A DNA stretch of 5,012 bases from Chloroflexota bacterium (GTDB lineage: Bacteria; Chloroflexota; UBA6077): NCBI GenBank assembly GCA_021845945.1, contig JAJZRD010000263.1:1-5012 (forward strand). The letters run 5' to 3'. The notes below the pieces were generated by a model. That model did no database searches. It was given only the letters and a program-made list of their open reading frames with translations, and was not told the origin of the DNA. Below are positions 1 through 4,801 of this stretch, one piece after another (within the stretch, counting starts at the first letter, position 1; every line of letters starts with the position of its first letter). The translations under genes were made by a program, and so were the position numbers.

Positions 1-972
1 CTGCCGCTGGAGCGAGTGCTCTCCATGCACTGCTCTGCCAACCAGGGGCCCAAGGGCGATGTGGCGCTCTTCTTCGGGCTCTCGGGCACGGGCAAGACCT
101 CCCTCTCCTCCGACCCGGCCCGGACGCTGATCGGCGACGACGAGCACGGGTGGAGCGATCGCGGGGTGTTCAACTTCGAGGGCGGATGCTACGCCAAGGC
201 TATTCGGCTCTCCAAGAAGGCCGAGCCCGAGATCTACGAGGCCACCCGCAAGTTCGGAACCCTGTTGGAGAACGTGGCCATCGACACCCTGACCCGCAGG
301 ATAGATCTGGACGACTCCTCCCTCACCGAGAACACCCGGGCGGCTTACCCCATAAGCCACATCGCCAACGCCACCAGGACCGGCATGGGGGGGCATCCCT
401 CAAACATCATGATGCTCACGGCCGATGCCTTTGGGATTATGCCACCCATAGCCAAGCTGACTCCGGATCAGGCCATGTACCACTTCCTCTCGGGTTACAC
501 GGCCAAGGTGGCGGGGACGGAGCGGGGGCTGGGCGCCGGACCCGAAGCCACCTTCAGCACCTGCTTTGGGGCTCCATTCCTGGTTCTGCACCCTTCCGTC
601 TACGCCAAGCTGCTGGGCGAAAAGATCGACCGACACAGGGCACGAAGCTGGCTGGTGAGCACCGGGTGGGTCAGCGGCCCTTACGGGGTTGGGTCGCGCA
701 TCAAGATCGCCTATACCCGAGCCATGGTGCACGCCGCGCTACAGGGGCTGCTGGACCAGGTGCCCACCAGGAAGGACCCCGTGTTTGGGCTGGAAGTGCC
801 TCTTCACGTGCCCGACGTTCCCGACGAGCTGCTCTGGCCACGGGATAGCTGGTCCGATGCCGACGCATACGATCAGCAGGCGAGGATGTTGGCCGAGAAG
901 TTCAAGGCCAACTTCAAGCAGTTCGAGGATCAGGTTTCCGATGCCGTGAAGGCGTCGGGCCCGAGCATCTGA
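1..972 (+). CDS. pckA: Phosphoenolpyruvate carboxykinase (ATP), 5'-truncated by window edge
   Basis: This enzyme converts oxaloacetate and ATP to phosphoenolpyruvate, CO2 and ADP in the cytoplasm, the entry step of gluconeogenesis. The frame is open from base 1, and 323 codons remain before the TGA at 970-972. ATP-type enzymes are usually about 520-540 residues, so roughly 200 N-terminal residues lie off the left edge. The GTG at 16 is an internal codon, not a start. Visible landmarks are the LSMHCSAN segment before the nucleotide site, the kinase P-loop GLSGTGKT (76-99), the metal-binding DDEHGW (136-153), FEGGCYAK (from 175), ENTRAAYPI with its substrate-site Arg (328-354), [10 protein letters not shown], and [14 protein letters not shown] near the adenine site. 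The lysine-rich amphipathic C-terminus is also typical. The P-loop identifies the ATP rather than the GTP family. No key residue is missing in the visible part. The gene is convergent with the ferritin-like gene. Confidence 0.97.
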   Translation: MPLERVLSMHCSANQGPKGDVALFFGLSGTGKTSLSSDPARTLIGDDEHGWSDRGVFNFEGGCYAKAIRLSKKAEPEIYEATRKFGTLLENVAIDTLTRRIDLDDSSLTENTRAAYPISHIANATRTGMGGHPSNIMMLTADAFGIMPPIAKLTPDQAMYHFLSGYTAKVAGTERGLGAGPEATFSTCFGAPFLVLHPSVYAKLLGEKIDRHRARSWLVSTGWVSGPYGVGSRIKIAYTRAMVHAALQGLLDQVPTRKDPVFGLEVPLHVPDVPDELLWPRDSWSDADAYDQQARMLAEKFKANFKQFEDQVSDAVKASGPSI

Positions 973-1150
973 CGGGGTGACGGGGCGACAGGGCGATTCC
1001 CTCTCCCTCTGGGAGAGGGTCAGGGTGAGGGCTCTTTCGGTGCCAGACAAAGAGCCCTCACCCGCCCTCGCTGCACTCGGGCGGCCTCTCCCAAGGGGAG
1101 AGGCGGAGCCGCTCTCTCCCCGTCGCCCCGTCGCCGTTTCTCCCCGTCTC
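971..1150. repeat. Nested palindromic intergenic element (MITE/REP-like)
   Basis: This spacer between convergent genes is almost entirely inverted repeats. The core is a perfect 15-bp stem, GGGTGAGGGCTCTTT (1023-1037) with its complement at 1049-1063, around an 11-nt loop. Outside it, CCCTCTCCC (999-1007) and GGGAGAGGG (1011-1019) form one small hairpin, and CCTCTCCC (1085-1092) with GGGAGAGG (1096-1103) form another. The two small hairpins are also complementary to each other. CCGCCC (1062-1067) pairs with GGGCGG (1079-1084). The outermost arms are GACGGGGCGAC (979-989) and its exact complement at 1122-1132. The arrangement can fold as one long cruciform-like structure. Similar CCTCTCCC/GGGTGAGGG intergenic repeats occur widely in bacteria, so this is probably one copy of a dispersed element. 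It may insulate or terminate both converging transcripts, but there is no T-tract after the core stem, so it is not a standard intrinsic terminator. Confidence 0.8.
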
Positions 1151-1152
1151 GG

Positions 1153-1785
1153 CTAGGCCGCTCGCCGCTGGGGGACGGGGACTCCCTGCCCTGCCACCTG
1201 GTCGTGGACGGAGGGGATCAGCTGGTTGGTGCCGGCGTCGTAGGCGTAGAGGATGTCCGCCAGGGTGTTGGCGTGCTCCTCCTCCTCTCGCAGGATCTCC
1301 TCGAACAGGGTGCGCGTCACGATGTCGTTGAAGCCACAGTAGCGGACGATCTCACTGTAGAAGTTGACCGTCATTCGCTCGTCGATGAGGTCGATCTCCA
1401 GCATGTTGCGCAGGTCGTGGCCGTAGTCCACCGACTTGGTCCAGTGCTGGATGACTTCCTCCGGCTTGTCCACAGGCACCCCGCCCAGGGCCTGGATCCG
1501 CTGCCCGATCTCGTCGATGTGGTGCAGCTCGCTCTCGGCCTGCTCCTTGAATATCTCTCGGATCTCCGGGCTGTGGAGATCCGTGGCCATGAAGTAGTGG
1601 TGCCAGTACTGCATGAAGGCTATCCACTCGCTGGCCAGCGCCCGGTTGAGGAGCTGGATTACCTCGTCCCTGTTGGCCTTGTAGGCCTCGGTGACGAGGC
1701 CCTCTTCCAACTTCTGCCGGCTCTTGTTGGCCATGTCCCGGAGGCGGTCGTCCCAGATCTTGCCTCGCCCAGTCTGCATCGCCAT
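1153..1785 (-). CDS. Ferritin-like diiron protein (bacterioferritin-related, probably non-haem)
   Basis: This is a predicted cytoplasmic four-helix protein of 210 residues that probably oxidises and stores iron or detoxifies peroxide. All six ligands of a ferritin-type diiron centre can be aligned with E. coli bacterioferritin: Glu53 in ALASEW (helix A), Glu86 and His89 in ESELHH (helix B), Glu136 in DLIDER (helix C), and Glu168 and His171 in EEEEH (helix D). The spacing from Glu53 to Glu86 is 33, as in bacterioferritin. The residue after the helix-B Glu, a haem-binding Met in bacterioferritin, is Leu87 here, so haem binding is unlikely. The N-terminus is about 35 residues longer than in bacterioferritin. 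The ATG at 1785 is preferred over the GTG at 1794 because GAGGTG (1792-1797), which contains that GTG, lies 6 nt upstream as an SD site. The Met at 1734 has no SD. It could instead be a Dps-like or other ferritin-superfamily enzyme. It is divergent from amt. Confidence 0.85.
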   Translation of the reverse strand: MAMQTGRGKIWDDRLRDMANKSRQKLEEGLVTEAYKANRDEVIQLLNRALASEWIAFMQYWHHYFMATDLHSPEIREIFKEQAESELHHIDEIGQRIQALGGVPVDKPEEVIQHWTKSVDYGHDLRNMLEIDLIDERMTVNFYSEIVRYCGFNDIVTRTLFEEILREEEEHANTLADILYAYDAGTNQLIPSVHDQVAGQGVPVPQRRAA

Positions 1786-1791
1786 GGAAAG

Positions 1792-1797
1792 CACCTC
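1792..1797 (-). promoter_or_regulatory. Ribosome binding site that decides the ferritin-like start
   Basis: On the - strand this reads GAGGTG, six bases before the ATG at 1785. The longer frame would start at the GTG inside this same site and would have only a weaker purine stretch upstream, so the ATG is the better start. Confidence 0.6.
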
Positions 1798-1833
1798 TTC
1801 TCACCCTGATGAAGCTTCGTCCGGTGGGCTTTT

Positions 1834-1859
1834 CCCGAGACCCGCGATACGGGTCCGGG
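1834..1859. promoter_or_regulatory. Hairpin in the leader region of the ferritin-like gene
   Basis: GACCCG (1839-1844) and CGGGTC (1850-1855) form a perfect 6-bp stem with loop CGATA. CCC (1834-1836) and GGG (1857-1859) can extend it past a small internal loop. On the - strand it lies about 50-75 bases before the ferritin-like ATG, so it could be part of that gene's 5' leader. It has no T-tract after it on the - strand, so it is not a terminator. Its role is unknown. Confidence 0.35.
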
Positions 1860-2006
1860 GCAGCGCCGAAGCCGGTACGCGGCAAGGCTCATGCCACTAA
1901 TCTCTCCTTCTTTACTTCTGCCCGATCGACGTGGCCTTGGGCTATTTGCCTAAAGGAGGGCCAGCGTCTCCCCTGCGAATCCACCGAAGGCCCCATGTGC
2001 CCGTAC

Positions 2007-2018
2007 ATTGTGCACAAT
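2007..2018. promoter_or_regulatory. Perfect 12-bp palindrome ATTGTGCACAAT, candidate operator
   Basis: The sequence is its own reverse complement over 12 bases and is AT-richer than its surroundings. It lies 94 bases before the amt GTG and about 220 bases from the ferritin-like start, inside the divergent region. A dimeric regulator binding site is the natural reading. It does not fit the NtcA pattern GTA-N8-TAC, and I cannot assign a regulator. Confidence 0.4.
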
Positions 2019-2057
2019 AAGGGCCGGGGATTTCTGAGCAGCCAGCACGTTGTCCCG

Positions 2058-2095
2058 CTCCGAACGGTCCACTACCATCTCGGTAGACTCCGAAC
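2058..2095 (+). repeat. CTCCGAAC direct repeat at 30-base period, flanking a small hairpin
   Basis: CTCCGAAC occurs at 2058-2065 and again at 2088-2095, exactly 30 bases apart, about three helical turns. Between them CTACC (2072-2076) and GGTAG (2082-2086) form a 5-bp hairpin with loop ATCTC. The second copy ends 5 bases before the amt SD site. It may be a tandem regulator site or a leader structure, but short repeats like this can also arise by chance. Confidence 0.3.
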
Positions 2096-2100
2096 AGGTG

Positions 2101-2106
2101 AGGAGG
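2101..2106 (+). promoter_or_regulatory. Ribosome binding site of amt
   Basis: A consensus AGGAGG lies five bases before the GTG at 2112. This fixes the start and argues against the upstream in-frame ATG codons at 1809 and 1995. Confidence 0.75.
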
Positions 2107-2111
2107 TGGGA

Positions 2112-3341
2112 GTGGAAAACATCAACTCAGCGGACACGGCGTGGGTTCTCGTTTCCGCCGGACTGGTCATGCTGATGACGCCGGCCGTAGGTTTCTTCTA
2201 CGGCGGGTTGGTGCGGAGGAAGAACGTCCTTTCGGTGATCATGCAGAGCATGTTCATACTGGCCCTGATCAGCGTGCAGTGGGTGCTGTGGGGATACAGT
2301 CTCGCCTTCGGGCCCGATCGGCACGGGATCATCGGTGGCCTGGAGTGGGTGGGGCTCGGCGGTGTCGGACTCAACCCGAATGCCGATTACGCACCCACCA
2401 TACCCCACCAGGCTTTCATGATCTTCCAGGCGATGTTCGCCGTCATTACCCCTGCCCTGATAACGGGCGCCTTTGCCGAAAGGAAGAGCTTCAAAGCCTT
2501 CGTGATATTCACCCTGCTCTGGGCGACCTTCGTCTACGACCCGCTGGCTCACTGGGTTTGGGGCACCGGTGGCTGGCTGAAGAGCCTGGGGGTCTTGGAC
2601 TTCGCCGGTGGGACCGTGGTGCACATCAGCTCGGGGGTATCGGCCCTGGTGGCTGCCCGGGTCCTTGGGCCCCGGTTGGGGCTGGGGGAGGAGGCCATGG
2701 ATCCCCACGATGCCACCATGTCGGTGCTGGGTGCCGCTCTGCTCTGGTTCGGGTGGTTCGGCTTCAACGCCGGGAGTGCCCTGGCTGCCAACGGGGTAGC
2801 CGTCAATGCCTTCGTGGTCACCAATACGGCGGCAGCTATGGCGGCGCTGACCTGGATCACCGTGAGTTGGGCCCACAAGGGGAGGCCCAGCGTGCTGGGT
2901 GGTGCCGCGGGCGCGGTAGCTGGGCTGGTGGCCATCACGCCGGCCTCGGGCTTCGTCACTGCCCAGGGCTCCATCCTGATCGGGCTGGGCGCGGGGATTG
3001 TCTGCTACTTCGCCACTCAGCTGAAGGGGAGGCTGGGTGTGGACGACGCCCTGGACGTATGGGGTGTGCACGGGATAGGCGGGACCTGGGGAGCCATGGC
3101 CACCGGCCTCTTCGCCACGGTGGCGGTCAACGAGGCCGGCGCCAACGGGCTCTTCTACGGCGATCCGGACCAGGTGTGGAAGCAGCTGGTGGCCGTGGTG
3201 GTCACCTGGGTTTACTCGGCGGCGGTGACCTGGCTGCTGCTGAAGGTGGTGGACATAACCGTTGGGCTCCGCGTGGCGGAGCACGAAGAGGTGCTGGGTC
3301 TCGATGCGACGCAGCACGGCGAGGCGGCTTATCAGCCCTAG
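2112..3341 (+). CDS. amt: Ammonium transporter, Amt/MEP/Rh family
   Basis: This is a 409-residue integral membrane channel for ammonium/ammonia uptake, normally a trimer with 11 transmembrane helices per subunit. Family landmarks by comparison with E. coli AmtB are GFFYGGLVRRKN in the first helix region, a vestibule Phe in MFAVIT before GAFAER, and the signature DFAGGTVVHISSG with the conserved Asp163. The twin pore histidines are His171 and His320 (VHGIGGTWG), and the other gate Phe and Ser lie in WFGFNAGSA. The length fits the family. The N-terminus goes almost directly into the first helix, so the cleaved signal peptide of E. coli AmtB appears absent. The GTG start is chosen because AGGAGG precedes it by 5 bases. 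A PII gene (glnK) often adjoins amt, but none is seen here; a tiny membrane ORF follows instead. No nitrogen-control promoter was found upstream. Confidence 0.96.
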   Translation: MENINSADTAWVLVSAGLVMLMTPAVGFFYGGLVRRKNVLSVIMQSMFILALISVQWVLWGYSLAFGPDRHGIIGGLEWVGLGGVGLNPNADYAPTIPHQAFMIFQAMFAVITPALITGAFAERKSFKAFVIFTLLWATFVYDPLAHWVWGTGGWLKSLGVLDFAGGTVVHISSGVSALVAARVLGPRLGLGEEAMDPHDATMSVLGAALLWFGWFGFNAGSALAANGVAVNAFVVTNTAAAMAALTWITVSWAHKGRPSVLGGAAGAVAGLVAITPASGFVTAQGSILIGLGAGIVCYFATQLKGRLGVDDALDVWGVHGIGGTWGAMATGLFATVAVNEAGANGLFYGDPDQVWKQLVAVVVTWVYSAAVTWLLLKVVDITVGLRVAEHEEVLGLDATQHGEAAYQP

Positions 3342-3384
3342 GCGCTGCCGGCAATCGGGTGTCGCTGCCAGGGGAGCGAGCCTG

Positions 3385-3404
3385 TAGCTTAGAGATAAGA
3401 GCTA
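3385..3404 (+). promoter_or_regulatory. Small hairpin with GAGA tetraloop between amt and the small ORF
   Basis: TAG-CTTA (3385-3391), GAGA loop (3392-3395) and TAAG-CTA (3396-3404, with a 2-base bulge) form a short stem capped by a GNRA-type tetraloop. It lies in the 92-base spacer between the amt stop and the small ORF. No T-tract follows, so it is not a terminator. It might stabilise an mRNA end or be chance. Confidence 0.25.
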
Positions 3405-3433
3405 ACGACTACTCCGGAGGTGAGAAGGCGATT

Positions 3434-3556
3434 ATGTTGATAGGATCTCTGGTTTCCTTCGGTGTTCTGGTTCTGGCCTGGATCGTCCTCCCTATCGAGG
3501 GGAAGAAGGTCAAAGAGATGGACCCATGGAGTGAGAAGGTCGGGTCCACCAGGTAG
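3434..3556 (+). CDS. Small single-pass membrane protein, 40 residues, function unknown
   Basis: I do not recognise this protein. It starts at an ATG and reads 40 residues to TAG. Residues 2-21 are a continuous hydrophobic segment (start MLIGSLVSFGVLVLAWIVLP), long enough for one membrane helix. A charged C-terminal tail of about 19 residues follows, rich in Lys and Glu, with a DPW motif near residues 30-32. An AGAAGG (3423-3428) lies 5 bases before the ATG, and a stronger GGAGGTGA (3416-3423) lies 10 bases before it, so translation signals are good for so short a frame. It is 92 bases downstream of amt on the same strand, with no clear terminator between, so it may be co-transcribed and could be a small subunit or modulator of the transporter. 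That role is inference from position only. Confidence 0.6.
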   Translation: MLIGSLVSFGVLVLAWIVLPIEGKKVKEMDPWSEKVGSTR

Positions 3557-3748
3557 TGCACCCGCGGCGGCGCCGGCGCCGGGACTCCCTCGGCGTCGAG
3601 CCCGCTCTCGATCTGCCCGTGGCGCTGCTTCCGGTGCGCCGTCGCGGCCGGAACGAATGGGCGTGCGTCCACCGTCTGCCACCGCTGATCCACGGCGAGG
3701 GGGTGGAGCCATCAGCCGTCGGCCACGAGCGTGCGGATGATGACTCGC
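3557..3748. other. Convergent intergenic gap with a 14-bp GC palindrome
   Basis: This is a 192-base GC-rich stretch between the small ORF and the 3' end of the permease gene. It holds a perfect 14-bp palindrome CGGCGCCGGCGCCG (3568-3581) just after the small ORF. That could fold in RNA, but no T-tract follows on either strand. A GTG-initiated frame starts at 3556 and crosses the gap, but it lacks an SD and its composition looks non-coding. No other feature is seen. Confidence 0.5.
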
Positions 3749-4507
3749 CTAGGCGGCGGTGAACAGGTCGATCCCCGTGCGGATCATGATGCCGACCAGG
3801 AGTAGGGCGAGGGACGCCCGGATCGCCCTGGGTGATACCCTGGAGTTGACCCTGCCCCCGAACTGAGCCCCGATAACCGAGCCCACGATGACGGCGGCAG
3901 CTATCGCCAGATCGAACTGGCCGGTGGCAATCTTGCCGGTGGCCCCCGCGAAGGTGGTGGGGAGGATCATCAACAGAGACGTCCCGACGGCCACCTTGGT
4001 GGGGATGCGCAGGACCGAGATCATCAGCGGGGTCATGATGAAGCCGCCCCCTACCCCCAGCATGCCTGCCAGGATCCCCACCCCCAGGCCCAGAGGGAAG
4101 GCATGCCATGCCTTCACCGGAGTCTCCTTGGCCTTTTCGGTCCGGGGGGCAAAGACCAGCAGGCCGACGGCTATCGTCACCAGCAACATGTAAAGGGAGA
4201 GCAGCGTCCGGCCGCTGAGCATCGAGGAGCCTACGGAACCGACGAGGGCTCCGATCACCCCCGCCGTGCCCAGGATTGCGCCGAGCCTCACGTCTATGGT
4301 GCGGTTGCGTCGATGTATGAGCAACCCCGAAGAGGTGGCGAAGAAAGCCTGGACCATGCTTATCCCCGTCACCAGCTTCATGGGGAGCCCCGCCCCGTAC
4401 ATCAGCAGGGGGATCATGACGATCCCGCCGCCTATGCCGAGGAATCCGGCCATGAAACCGCCTACCAGTCCAATACCCGCCAGCATGCCAAAGGAAGCCA
4501 ACTCCAT
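3749..4507 (-). CDS. TauE/SafE-family membrane permease (probable anion exporter, formerly DUF81)
   Basis: This is a 252-residue polytopic inner-membrane protein. The family moves sulfite, sulfoacetate or related organic and inorganic anions; the substrate here cannot be read from the sequence. It shows the diagnostic internal duplication: GFLGIGGGIVMIPLL (residues 21-35) in the first half and GMLGVGGGFIMTPLM (148-162) in the second, each followed by a conserved Gly-rich helix (VTGIS near 46-50, VGTSL near 174-178). A basic cytoplasmic loop (HRRNR, 65-69) and a central charged linker (122-132) separate hydrophobic stretches. The length is typical. The ATG at 4507 is chosen because GAGGTG lies 3 bases upstream and residue 1 leads straight into the first helix. 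The frame is open much further upstream, but that part is Arg-rich, non-hydrophobic and overlaps promoters. The gene is divergent from the Fur-family gene and is preceded by a structured leader that may control it. Confidence 0.92.
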   Translation of the reverse strand: MELASFGMLAGIGLVGGFMAGFLGIGGGIVMIPLLMYGAGLPMKLVTGISMVQAFFATSSGLLIHRRNRTIDVRLGAILGTAGVIGALVGSVGSSMLSGRTLLSLYMLLVTIAVGLLVFAPRTEKAKETPVKAWHAFPLGLGVGILAGMLGVGGGFIMTPLMISVLRIPTKVAVGTSLLMILPTTFAGATGKIATGQFDLAIAAAVIVGSVIGAQFGGRVNSRVSPRAIRASLALLLVGIMIRTGIDLFTAA

Positions 4508-4512
4508 GCACA

Positions 4513-4526
4513 CCTCGCCCGCGAGG
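4513..4526 (-). promoter_or_regulatory. Hairpin covering the ribosome binding site of the tauE/safE-type gene
   Basis: On the - strand CCTCG-CGGG-CGAGG forms a 5-bp GC-rich stem with a 4-base loop. Its 3' arm contains the GAGG of the SD site, which ends within 6 bases of the ATG at 4507. Folding would hide the site. The 10-bp palindrome GAGGATCCTC (4523-4532) overlaps the 5' arm and offers a competing pairing. This is seen directly; a regulatory role is inference. Confidence 0.45.
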
Positions 4527-4569
4527 ATCCTCTTTGGTCCCCGCTGATCTAGTTCGCCTTCCAGGGGAT

Positions 4570-4651
4570 GGGCGCAAGCCCCAGACAGCCCGATGGCGGT
4601 ATCAGATCGCGCCTTGCGCCCTCGGGCTCTGGGGCGATCCTGCCGCCATCG
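4570..4651 (-). ncRNA. Candidate structured 5' leader RNA with pseudoknot (riboswitch- or attenuator-like)
   Basis: Reading the - strand, CGATGGCGG (4651-4643) pairs with CCGCCATCG (4599-4591), and GATCGC (4639-4634) pairs with GCGATC (4610-4605). They are separated by an internal loop CAG/TGATA and together close a 23-base loop. In that loop, GGGCGCAAG (4621-4613) is exactly complementary to CTTGCGCCC (4578-4570) just 3' of the stem, a 9-bp H-type pseudoknot. The loop segment 4635-4622 can alternatively pair with 4593-4578 as a 14-bp stem with a 2-base bulge. That stem competes with both parts of the first one. Nearly every base in 82 nt takes part. It lies 63-144 bases before the tauE/safE-type ATG and downstream of its predicted promoter. 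I cannot match it to a known riboswitch class. Confidence 0.45.
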
Positions 4652-4676
4652 TGCGCCTCGCTTCTGTTGGGCGCTC

Positions 4677-4706
4677 ATAGTAACGCTACCCGGCTGGGAC
4701 TGTCCA
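4677..4706 (-). promoter_or_regulatory. Predicted sigma-70-type promoter of the tauE/safE-type gene
   Basis: On the - strand TGGACA (4706-4701, 5 of 6 to TTGACA) and TACTAT (4682-4677, 4 of 6 to TATAAT) are 18 bases apart. Transcription would start near 4670, giving a leader of about 160 bases that contains the whole predicted RNA structure. Confidence 0.45.
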
Positions 4707-4709
4707 GTC
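4698..4709. promoter_or_regulatory. Short dyad GACTG-TC-CAGTC over the tauE -35 box
   Basis: This is a perfect 5-bp inverted repeat with a 2-base centre. It overlaps the predicted -35 box of the permease gene (4701-4706), where a bound repressor would block polymerase. The site is short, so chance is possible. Confidence 0.3.
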
Positions 4710-4715
4710 AGGGAG

Positions 4716-4737
4716 AGCTTGCCGCGCGCGGCGAGCT
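4716..4737. promoter_or_regulatory. 22-bp near-perfect palindrome over the fur -35 box
   Basis: Arms AGCTTGCCGCG and CGCGGCGAGCT are complementary except at one position (4720 opposite 4733), so 20 of 22 bases are symmetric. The palindrome covers the predicted -35 (4719-4724) and half the spacer of the Fur-family gene promoter. This suits an operator for a dimeric repressor. As RNA it would not be in the fur transcript, which starts downstream. Confidence 0.45.
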
Positions 4738-4747
4738 GCGATACAAT
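4719..4747 (+). promoter_or_regulatory. Predicted sigma-70-type promoter of the Fur-family gene
   Basis: TTGCCG (4719-4724, 4 of 6 to consensus) and TACAAT (4742-4747, 5 of 6) are separated by the optimal 17 bases. Transcription would start near 4754, giving a leader of about 48 bases before the GTG at 4802. Confidence 0.55.
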
Positions 4748-4757
4748 GGCGGCAGCC

Positions 4758-4772
4758 TGCAACCTAGTTGCA
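4758..4772. promoter_or_regulatory. 15-bp dyad TGCAAC-CTA-GTTGCA, candidate Fur-family autoregulatory operator
   Basis: This is a perfect 6-bp inverted repeat with a 3-base centre, lying just after the predicted transcription start and 30 bases before the Fur-family start codon. Its size and symmetry suit a Fur-superfamily box, and some members (for example Nur in actinobacteria) use TTGCA-type half-sites. Autoregulation is common in the family. Binding by this protein is inference. Confidence 0.45.
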
Positions 4773-4801
4773 ATAGATTGGTGGCTGGAGAGGGTAGGCC
4801 C

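Larger units (their letters stand above)
1786..2111. other. Divergent intergenic region between the ferritin-like gene and amt
   Basis: This 326-base stretch separates two divergent genes and must hold both promoters. I could not find a convincing sigma-70 -35/-10 pair for either gene, nor a sigma-54 site (GG-N10-GC) for amt. It does hold a 12-bp palindrome, a hairpin near the ferritin-like gene, and an 8-bp direct repeat near amt, all listed separately. The amt frame stays open back to 1809, but that upstream translation is basic and polar, with no membrane or signal character, so it is taken as non-coding. Confidence 0.6.

Noticed and set aside
1204..1809. 201-residue + strand open frame opposite the ferritin-like gene
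   Set aside because: The - strand frame has a full diiron ligand set. The + frame is low-complexity Val/Leu-rich shadow translation with no SD.
1659..1892. 77-residue - strand frame with a GGAGAG before its ATG, upstream of the ferritin-like gene
   Set aside because: The SD-to-ATG spacing is long, the translation is Arg- and Pro-rich, and over 100 of its bases overlap the ferritin-like gene in another frame, where the conserved protein is evident.
1786..1900. Possible cobalamin or other known riboswitch on the - strand before the ferritin-like gene (GCGCTGCCCC segment)
   Set aside because: Only a short piece resembles the cobalamin core; the other conserved boxes are missing and no coherent multi-stem fold was found.
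1925..2020. Sigma-54 promoter for amt
   Set aside because: No GG-N10-GC pair of proper context exists; the nearest GG...GC pairs have spacers of 13 or 6 bases.
1809..2111. N-terminal extension of amt from the ATG at 1809 or 1995
   Set aside because: The added residues are basic and polar, not a signal peptide or membrane helix, and the consensus AGGAGG before the GTG at 2112 gives the family's normal length.
2127..3317. 396-residue open frame on the - strand inside amt
   Set aside because: It is the antisense shadow of a clearly conserved transporter in high-GC DNA. Its translation is polar, rich in Gly, His and Pro, and shows no recognisable family.
3378..3450. tRNA-like start (TAGCTTAGAGATAAGAGC resembling a D-arm)
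   Set aside because: No anticodon stem of correct spacing, no TTCGA-type T-arm and no matching acceptor stem could be found; the anticodon position falls on a self-complementary CTCCGGAG without a loop.
3556..3762. 68-residue + strand frame starting at a GTG overlapping the small ORF stop
   Set aside because: No SD, a run of Arg codons from the GC palindrome, and a convergent overlap with the permease stop; no recognisable family.
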